Shown here: positions 5,547-10,639 of the stretch, piece after piece | Layout of the letters: every line of letters begins with the position of its first letter | How positions within the stretch are numbered: position 1 is the stretch's first letter | NCBI GenBank assembly: GCA_020217115.1 | Contig: JAIWOA010000111.1 | Location: 1 to 10,639 of the forward strand | Reading direction: 5' to 3' | Source: Calditerrivibrio sp. | GTDB taxonomy: Bacteria > Chrysiogenota > Deferribacteres > Deferribacterales > Calditerrivibrionaceae | Length of the DNA: 10,639 nt | Notes under the pieces: generated by a model | The model's input: only the letters and a program-made list of their open reading frames with translations | What the model was told of the DNA's origin: nothing | The model's database searches: none | Position numbers and translations under genes: made by a program

Positions 5547-6565
5547 TATTTCCTCCTTTTTATATTAGGGAATATTTCTCTAATAAGTTCTAAAATTAAT
5601 AAAATAGCTAAGGGGAAATATGCCCCTAAAGTTAATGCTGTAAAGCCTAAAGCAGTGTAATATTCATATGGATATAGATCTTTATTTATTACAACATGCA
5701 TTCTTACCCCACCTATCGCTGGTTTAGCATCAGGGTGGCAACCCGTTTTAGCACATGTTTTCCACCTATCTTTTGAGTAAATCGAGGAATTAGGATCTTT
5801 GTAGCTTCTTATAGAATGTGCTGATTCATTTTCTTTTACATGACAGTCTATACAATCTGGAGATCCCTTATAATCAAATTCTGCAGCTTTTCCATGAAAG
5901 GTATCTTTGTAGGTTGCTATAGCATTTTTTAATTTATGCTTTGATAGCATTTCATTATTAGCATGACACCTTTCACACATTCTCACAATCTCTTTATTAT
6001 TTTTACTCGCGTGGAGTCTATGACTTACATGATTGTAAAAATATTTTATGAATTTTGTATCTTTATGACACAAATTACATCTCGCAAGAGCTTTTGGGCT
6101 TTGCCCTTCATCTGTAATATCTTTAAATATTTGAATAGGTTTAAATAATGGATTATTATGACAATCGGTACATTTTGGGAAGAAATCTGAATTAGCATTT
6201 CTCAGGAGTGGGTATTTATTATTATGAACACTGTTCATAATAGCATCTTCTACATTTTTATGAGAAAACCTTTTATCCTCTGTTGGCTCTGTTATATGAC
6301 ATTCATTTAAACAATTCACCTTAGTGTTTTCCTCATGTGGAATCTTGGTTATCCCACTATGACACTCTGAGCATTTTACTCTCCCATGTACTGAAGAATG
6401 AAATAACGAATCATTAATATAATAAATCCTTGACTTCCCCTTCTCATCGATCCTTGAAAGAGTTCTGTACTTGTGGCATAATAAACAATTTTCATCATCC
6501 AGAGCATAGGAAATGAAAGGGGACAATAAAAACAAAATAAGCATATTTACAAAGAAAAAATGCAT
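5546..6565 (-). CDS. Membrane-anchored multiheme cytochrome c, up to eight hemes
   Basis: I start at the ATG at 6565 because AGGAGG (6570-6575) lies four bases upstream and a signal peptide follows at once (MHFFFVNMLILFLLSPFISYA). The longer frame from 6607 would overlap the preceding gene. The 339 residues contain CXXCH at 27-31, 65-69, 132-136, 163-167, 197-201 and 238-242, one CX3CH (CLNECH, 85-90) and one CX4CH (CAKTGCH, 271-277). A C-terminal helix (about 304-327) followed by KRRK leaves the heme domain in the periplasm. The next gene is a b-type cytochrome overlapping by one base, and its ribosome site lies inside the KRRK codons. This suits the c-type half of a bc-like quinol-oxidising complex, similar in plan to CbcA. 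Substrate and acceptor cannot be read from the sequence. Confidence 0.88.
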   Translation of the reverse strand: MHFFFVNMLILFLLSPFISYALDDENCLLCHKYRTLSRIDEKGKSRIYYINDSLFHSSVHGRVKCSECHSGITKIPHEENTKVNCLNECHITEPTEDKRFSHKNVEDAIMNSVHNNKYPLLRNANSDFFPKCTDCHNNPLFKPIQIFKDITDEGQSPKALARCNLCHKDTKFIKYFYNHVSHRLHASKNNKEIVRMCERCHANNEMLSKHKLKNAIATYKDTFHGKAAEFDYKGSPDCIDCHVKENESAHSIRSYKDPNSSIYSKDRWKTCAKTGCHPDAKPAIGGVRMHVVINKDLYPYEYYTALGFTALTLGAYFPLAILLILELIREIFPNIKRRK

Positions 6566-6569
6566 AAAA

Positions 6570-6575
6570 CCTCCT
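6570..6575 (-). promoter_or_regulatory. Shine-Dalgarno that decides the start at 6565
   Basis: A full AGGAGG stands four bases before the ATG at 6563-6565, inside the leader of the longer frame. It makes the upstream in-frame ATGs (6605-6607 and 6596-6598) unlikely starts and removes a 25-bp overlap with the octaheme gene. Confidence 0.75.
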
Positions 6576-6582
6576 AAAAAAA

Positions 6583-7413
6583 TTATTTTAAATGGCATAA
6601 CAAACATATATCATAACTGTCTAAGTTTGAGCGTACTCTCCTTTTATTTTTCAATTGATTGAGAGATTTTTCCTCAAAATTATGAGGATAATGACATGTT
6701 ACACATATTAGTTTATCATTTTCTCCAAGATAAAAATTTATATTCTTTTCTTTATATTTTTTCTCAATAAAATACTTTGAAAAACCAGATACATATTTAC
6801 TGATATGATCAGTACCAGTTGGATGTACCCCTTTTATTTGATGACAACCGTTACACACCTTATCAGGGTCACCTTTCAATGTTTTTATTGCTGCATTGTA
6901 GTCGTAATCTATTTTAGGAGTAGCTATATGACAAACTGTGCATGTTGAATAGTTTATGTTTCCTTCAATATCAATTTGATAGTGTGGATTAAACTTCTTA
7001 AAATTTTCAACTTTATGACAATTAAAACAAAAATTAACACTATTCGTAAAATTTCTCAACATTTTGAAGGACCTTATATCAAAGTTTTCACAGTTTTTCT
7101 GGTTAAACACATGACATGTTATACAGACAACCTTGCCATCTCTTAAAGGAAACTCGTTATCAATTTTTACAAGATCATTTTCTAAGTATTTGAAATTAGA
7201 AGCATGTGTGTGTACAGAAAGCGTTCTACTGTTATGACACTTGAGACAGATCTCTTCGTCGTAATTTATTGATAGATTATCAAAATGACAATAAGTACAG
7301 TTATCTTTACTCAAATGTACGTTGAAAATAGATAAATTATCATTCATTGCAAATAAATTAAGTACAGTTATTAAAATGATTATTGTTAATAAAAGCAAAC
7401 TTTTTAAATTCAT
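6583..7413 (-). CDS. Exported octaheme cytochrome c
   Basis: The frame is open to a TTG at 7425, but the ATG at 7411-7413 gives the better signal peptide (MNLKSLLLLTIIILITVLNLFA) and is chosen; upstream only a weak GAGATT is seen. The 276 residues hold eight CXXCH motifs at 39-43, 56-60, 97-101, 129-133, 158-162, 187-191, 237-241 and 270-274, the last two residues from the end. Free His residues (H33, H68, H70, H144, H197, H203, H244) could supply distal ligands. The repeat 'KxVCITCH' / 'KLICVTCHYPHN' echoes the cytochrome c3-like fold of the smaller cytochromes downstream. I see no catalytic signature of octaheme nitrite or tetrathionate reductases (no CXXCK). It is the first gene of the bc-module operon and probably a soluble periplasmic electron carrier for it. 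Confidence 0.88.
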   Translation of the reverse strand: MNLKSLLLLTIIILITVLNLFAMNDNLSIFNVHLSKDNCTYCHFDNLSINYDEEICLKCHNSRTLSVHTHASNFKYLENDLVKIDNEFPLRDGKVVCITCHVFNQKNCENFDIRSFKMLRNFTNSVNFCFNCHKVENFKKFNPHYQIDIEGNINYSTCTVCHIATPKIDYDYNAAIKTLKGDPDKVCNGCHQIKGVHPTGTDHISKYVSGFSKYFIEKKYKEKNINFYLGENDKLICVTCHYPHNFEEKSLNQLKNKRRVRSNLDSYDICLLCHLK

Positions 7414-7693
7414 GTTTAATCTCAATCAAAAAATATGCCATAAAACTTAAACGAATATTTACAAATATTTTAATATATAACTATATTAACTTCTATATAG
7501 TCAGTTTATATTTTTGAAATAACTATTTGGTAGATATATCATTGTATATATTAGGCATATAAATATATTTATATCTATTATTTTTTTAAATTAAATATAT
7601 ATTAATTCAATGAAAGATATTAGTGTAATCTTGTTTCATCATTGCACAATTTTTCCTAAAAAATGTCTTATTTTGTTTATTCAAATTATTTGC

Positions 7694-7712
7694 TTAACTA
7701 ATCATTAGTTAA
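7694..7712. promoter_or_regulatory. 19-bp perfect palindrome, candidate operator
   Basis: TTAACTAATCATTAGTTAA has two perfect 9-base arms around a single C, like operators of dimeric winged-helix or TetR-type repressors. It lies about 280 bases before the octaheme operon and 400 before ilvA, so its target gene is uncertain. A perfect symmetry of 18 bases exceeds what AT bias alone makes likely, but the regulator is unknown. Confidence 0.4.
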
Positions 7713-8075
7713 TAATAAATTATTATCTTTTTTTTATTTGATAGTTATATATTGTTTCAAGTTTTTGTAACACAAATGTCTTACCATTGTTCAATTTTAT
7801 AAATATAATCATATATTTTCAATAAAATTTCATATAAAAAATCTATATTAAAAAAAGTTTATTTTTGTAAACATAAATAATCTCAAAATATATTAAATAT
7901 ATTCCTTGACATAAAATTATAATTGTAAATAACTGAGAGTTGTATATAGTTATTTTAATAAAAAAGTAAAAAATACGACAAAACAGAGACATTTTATGAT
8001 AAATGAAAAATATCTCAAATGTTAAAATAAACATTTTAAGTGTCAAACCTATGTGTTTATTAAAAATTTTCCCAC

Positions 8076-8104
8076 TTGACCTAATCTACAATAATATGTA
8101 ATAT
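8076..8104 (+). promoter_or_regulatory. Candidate sigma70 promoter of ilvA-dnaA
   Basis: TTGACC (8076-8081), 17 bases, then TAATAT (8099-8104). Transcription would start near 8110-8112, at or just before the ilvA ATG at 8111. No Shine-Dalgarno sequence lies in front of this ATG, so a leaderless message fits. An alternative -10, TACAAT (8087-8092), has no good -35 partner. Confidence 0.4.
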
Positions 8105-8110
8105 CCCCTG

Positions 8111-9310
8111 ATGAAAGAGATAATAGAAGCCTATGAACGAATCAAGCCATATATAAAGTATCTTCCGCTATACTATTCCCATAATTTTTCTGAACCTTTT
8201 GGGGGAAATATCTATTTTAAGATGGAAAATTTACAAAGAACAGGCTCTTTCAAACTTCGAGGGGCATTAAATGCTATCTTAAAAAATGAACATAGATGTA
8301 AAAATGGAGTAATAACTGCTTCTGCCGGAAATCATGCACAGGGGGTAGCCTTTGGTTGTTCTCTTCTATCAATACCAGCTGTGATAGTAATGCCAACGAT
8401 AACTCCTTTAGTAAAGGTTGAAAATACAAAACGTTACGGAGCAGATGTCATTTTATATGGGAATTCCTATGATGATGCATATTTAAAAGCTATTTCCTTA
8501 TCAAAACAGAAGAATATGTTTTTTATCCATCCCTTTAATGATGAGGATGTCATAAATGGTCAGGCAACTATTGCCTATGAAATAGTAAAAGAAAAAGATG
8601 ATATAGACTCTATTATAGTTCCCATAGGTGGTGGAGGATTAATTTCAGGAATTGGTAAATTTATAAAAAATGTTAACAAAAAAATAAAAATAGTTGGTGT
8701 TCAGGCTGAAAATGCTGCTTCAATGTACAATTCTATAAAAAAGGGTAGTCTTATCAAGTTATCCAATTCCAATACCATTGCTGAGGGGATTGCAGTAAAG
8801 GAACCTGGAGATATCACATTTAAATATTGCAAGGATTTTGTTGATGAGATTATTCTTGTATCTGAAAACGAGATCGCCTATGCCATTTTACAGTTTATAG
8901 AAAAATCAAAGCTGGTAGTAGAAGGGGCGGGGGCATCAACCCTTGCTGCTATTTTATCAAGGAAGATAGATGTATATGGAAAAAATGCTGTCCTCATACT
9001 CTCAGGTGGGAATATAGATGTTAACCTACTGACAAGGGTATTTTATAAAGGTATGGCAACTACTGGTAGATTCCTCGAATTGAGTGTTATATTAAAGGAT
9101 ATTCCAGGTTCTCTCGCCAATATAACAAAAGATGTAGCAGACCTTGGGGCAAATATTTTGGATATAAGGCATTTCAGGTATGATACTAATCTTCCTGTTG
9201 GCACAACAAAGGTTATCTTTCATCTTGAAACTAAAGGTATTGACCATATAGAAAATATAATAAAAACACTTTCAGAAAAAGGTTATGATGTAGACACTTA
9301 TGGAGAGTAA
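8111..9310 (+). CDS. ilvA: Threonine ammonia-lyase (threonine dehydratase), PLP- and ACT-domain form
   Basis: The 399-residue enzyme converts L-threonine to 2-oxobutanoate and ammonia, the first step of isoleucine synthesis in the cytoplasm. The PLP lysine is K48 in TGSFKLRGA, the substrate loop is SAGNHAQG (71-78), and the phosphate-binding tetraglycine loop is PIGGGG (171-176); SGGNID follows near 298. Residues from about 325 (LSVILKDIPGSLANITKDVADLGANI) form one C-terminal ACT domain, so this is the medium-length form with a single regulatory domain, shorter than E. coli IlvA at 514 residues. TdcB-like catabolic enzymes lack the ACT domain. The stop overlaps the dnaA start by 11 bp. No ribosome site is visible before the ATG. 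A link to the cytochrome genes is not apparent. Confidence 0.95.
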   Translation: MKEIIEAYERIKPYIKYLPLYYSHNFSEPFGGNIYFKMENLQRTGSFKLRGALNAILKNEHRCKNGVITASAGNHAQGVAFGCSLLSIPAVIVMPTITPLVKVENTKRYGADVILYGNSYDDAYLKAISLSKQKNMFFIHPFNDEDVINGQATIAYEIVKEKDDIDSIIVPIGGGGLISGIGKFIKNVNKKIKIVGVQAENAASMYNSIKKGSLIKLSNSNTIAEGIAVKEPGDITFKYCKDFVDEIILVSENEIAYAILQFIEKSKLVVEGAGASTLAAILSRKIDVYGKNAVLILSGGNIDVNLLTRVFYKGMATTGRFLELSVILKDIPGSLANITKDVADLGANILDIRHFRYDTNLPVGTTKVIFHLETKGIDHIENIIKTLSEKGYDVDTYGE

Positions 9311-10637
9311 TTTTTGGGATGAGGTATTAAAATCTCTTGAGAAATCTTTTTCCCCACAGGTTATACAAACCTGGTTTAAACCCTTAAAAATAAACGATAT
9401 GAGGGGAGATGTTATTTTTATAGAAGCCCCAAATAAGTTTTATAAAAATTGGGTTGAAGATAAATATCTTGAAGAATTAAAAAAAATTTTCAAAGATGAA
9501 TTTAACATCTTTTCTGATATTAAAGTAATTATTGGAAACGAACTTACAAAACAAACAAATGAAACACCCAATGAAAGCAGTTCTATAAAATCTCCTGTAA
9601 CCTATCAGGGTAGCTCTACGAATTTAAACAAGCAACACACCTTTGAAAGCTTTGTTGTAGGCCCCTCAAATCAGTTCTCCCATGCAGCTGCCATTGCAGT
9701 GGCAGAGGGATATTTTCAAACCTACAACCCTCTTTTCATATACGGGGGAGTTGGTCTTGGGAAAACTCACCTGATACACGCCATAGGTAATAAAATCTTA
9801 GAAAAATTTCCAAAATTAAAAATTTTATATATTTCCAGTGAAGCTTTTACAAATGAGATGATATATTCGTTAAAATCTAAATCGATGGACAATTTTAGGG
9901 AAAAATATAGAAATATTGATCTGTTACTTTTTGATGATGTTCAATTTTTAGCTGGAAAAACACGCAGTACAGAGGAATTTTTTTATACATTTAACACACT
10001 TTATGATATGCAAAAACAGATAGTTATAACAAGTGATAAAGAACCCAGTGAGATCCCTGATCTTGAAGAAAGGCTAAGGAGTAGATTCTCCTGGGGATTA
10101 TTAGCTGATATACAACCCCCTTCGGTAGATGAAAAGATAGCTATTATTTTAAAAAAATCTGAAGAAATGAATATATATATAAACAATGAAGTAGCAGCCT
10201 ACCTTGCTGAAAATTTAAAAGGTAATAATATAAGAGATCTTATAGGAGCTCTTATCCGTCTTAATGCCTTTTCCACATTCCACAATAAACCTATTTCAAT
10301 AGATCTTGTAAAAAAATCACTGGATAAATTTATGTTAAAAAAAGATACTATAGTAACTTCAGAATCTATAATAGATGCTGTTTGTAGCTACTTTAATTTA
10401 AAAATAGGAGATTTGAAATCTAAAAAAAGAAATAAAAGTGTATCTTTTCCAAGGCAGATTGCAATGTATATTTTACGCGACAAACTAAATTTATCCTTAC
10501 AGGAGATAGGTGATGAATTTGGAGGTAGAGATCACAGCACAGTTTTACATTCTATAAATAACATACAAAGTAAAATAGACAATGAACCTGAATTAAAATC
10601 GATAATCAATTCTATTAACAGAAAATTAAACAAATAA
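9300..10637 (+). CDS. dnaA: Chromosomal replication initiator DnaA
   Basis: The complete 445-residue DnaA binds DnaA boxes, opens the origin and loads the helicase. Domain I is residues 1 to about 80 (FWDEVLKSLEKSFSPQVIQTWFKPL), and a short Asn/Ser-rich linker runs to about 112. The AAA+ domain III has Walker A GGVGLGKT (149-156), Walker B LLLFDDVQ (208-215) and the arginine-bearing LEERLRSRFSWGL (256-268). Domain IV ends with the DNA-binding signature FGGRDHSTVLHSI (407-419). In the helix usually written NVRELEGAL it reads NIRDLIGAL. The ATG lies 11 bases inside ilvA with no close Shine-Dalgarno, so translation is probably coupled to ilvA. dnaN, the usual next gene, would lie beyond the window. 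Confidence 0.98.
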   Translation: MESNFWDEVLKSLEKSFSPQVIQTWFKPLKINDMRGDVIFIEAPNKFYKNWVEDKYLEELKKIFKDEFNIFSDIKVIIGNELTKQTNETPNESSSIKSPVTYQGSSTNLNKQHTFESFVVGPSNQFSHAAAIAVAEGYFQTYNPLFIYGGVGLGKTHLIHAIGNKILEKFPKLKILYISSEAFTNEMIYSLKSKSMDNFREKYRNIDLLLFDDVQFLAGKTRSTEEFFYTFNTLYDMQKQIVITSDKEPSEIPDLEERLRSRFSWGLLADIQPPSVDEKIAIILKKSEEMNIYINNEVAAYLAENLKGNNIRDLIGALIRLNAFSTFHNKPISIDLVKKSLDKFMLKKDTIVTSESIIDAVCSYFNLKIGDLKSKKRNKSVSFPRQIAMYILRDKLNLSLQEIGDEFGGRDHSTVLHSINNIQSKIDNEPELKSIINSINRKLNK

Positions 10638-10639
10638 TC

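Larger units (their letters stand above)
7414..8110. other. AT-rich divergent intergenic region
   Basis: About 700 bases separate the minus-strand cytochrome operon from plus-strand ilvA. The region is extremely AT-rich, has stops in all frames at normal density and no credible gene; the one open frame (7843-8046, minus) is low-complexity and lacks a ribosome site. It holds several inverted repeats: AATATTT/AAATATT (7454-7469), ACTATAT/ATATAGT (7480-7501) and the strong palindrome at 7694-7712. TTGTTTCA followed by AATGTCTTA occurs twice (from about 7631 and 7754) with unequal gaps. A perfect TTGACA (7906-7911) and a perfect TATAAT (7918-7923) are only six bases apart and so do not form one promoter. 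No DnaA box with fewer than two mismatches was found by eye. Confidence 0.6.

Noticed and set aside
6566..6607. N-terminal extension of the multiheme membrane cytochrome to the ATG at 6607
   Set aside because: It would overlap the octaheme gene and bury a full AGGAGG; the ATG at 6565 has both the ribosome site and the signal peptide.
7423..7440. Second sigma54-like box before the octaheme gene (TGGCATATTTTTTGATTG on the minus strand)
   Set aside because: The -12 element has GA instead of the nearly invariant GC, and the start would fall on the ATG itself with no leader.
7843..8046. 67-residue minus-strand ORF in the intergenic region
   Set aside because: Low-complexity Phe/Ile/Tyr/Lys composition as expected from random AT-rich DNA, no ribosome site and no recognisable domain.
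7414..8110. Chromosomal origin in the AT-rich spacer near dnaA
   Set aside because: The base composition would suit an unwinding element, but no DnaA box with fewer than two mismatches was found by eye, and AT richness is general in this genome. A GC-skew plot of the genome would decide.

Overview
The window is very AT-rich and carries a dense minus-strand cluster of multiheme c-type cytochromes (about positions 130-7413), an AT-rich 0.7 kb divergent intergenic region, and a plus-strand ilvA-dnaA pair. The content (many low-complexity CXXCH proteins, a b/c-type membrane module, a sigma54-like promoter, and dnaA behind a threonine dehydratase gene) suggests an anaerobic, metal- or nitrate-respiring Gram-negative bacterium. 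Deferribacterota (Calditerrivibrio/Deferribacter-like) would be my guess, but this is inference and was not checked against a database.

Layout from right to left in the direction of minus-strand transcription. The first operon (7413 to 3483) encodes an exported octaheme cytochrome c, a membrane-anchored cytochrome with six CXXCH motifs plus one CX3CH and one CX4CH, a four-helix b-type cytochrome, and a triheme cytochrome with an N-terminal anchor. It ends in an odd 118-residue ORF. The start of that ORF is a signal peptide plus the beginning of a beta-propeller-like protein, and its end is a complete Fis-type helix-turn-helix like the C-terminus of a sigma54 activator. It looks like an in-frame deletion fusion of two former genes. 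The second group (3259 to 134) encodes three exported 4-5 heme cytochromes that are diverged tandem paralogues, followed by an outer-membrane-type protein rich in aromatic strands. The first paralogue has a strong Shine-Dalgarno sequence, a GG-N10-GC sigma54-like promoter, a 17-bp perfect palindrome next to the -24 element, a helically phased array of TTGACACA-like repeats about 140-185 bp upstream, and a G/C-stem terminator behind it.

Together the genes look like an electron path from menaquinol (b-type cytochrome plus membrane multiheme partner) through periplasmic multiheme carriers towards the outer membrane. I count 29 CXXCH and 3 expanded heme motifs in six proteins. The terminal acceptor cannot be told from the sequence. 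The architecture resembles the Cbc-type inner-membrane complexes of Geobacter in outline only.

The left edge (1-144) appears to be the end of a mobile element: an ORF tail of unknown family, then three approximately 20-bp repeats. The stop codon and last three codons of the outer-membrane protein gene lie inside the outermost repeat, so that gene was probably truncated by insertion. Right of the cluster, ilvA and dnaA are complete and overlap by 11 bp. No convincing DnaA-box cluster is visible, so an origin is not called.
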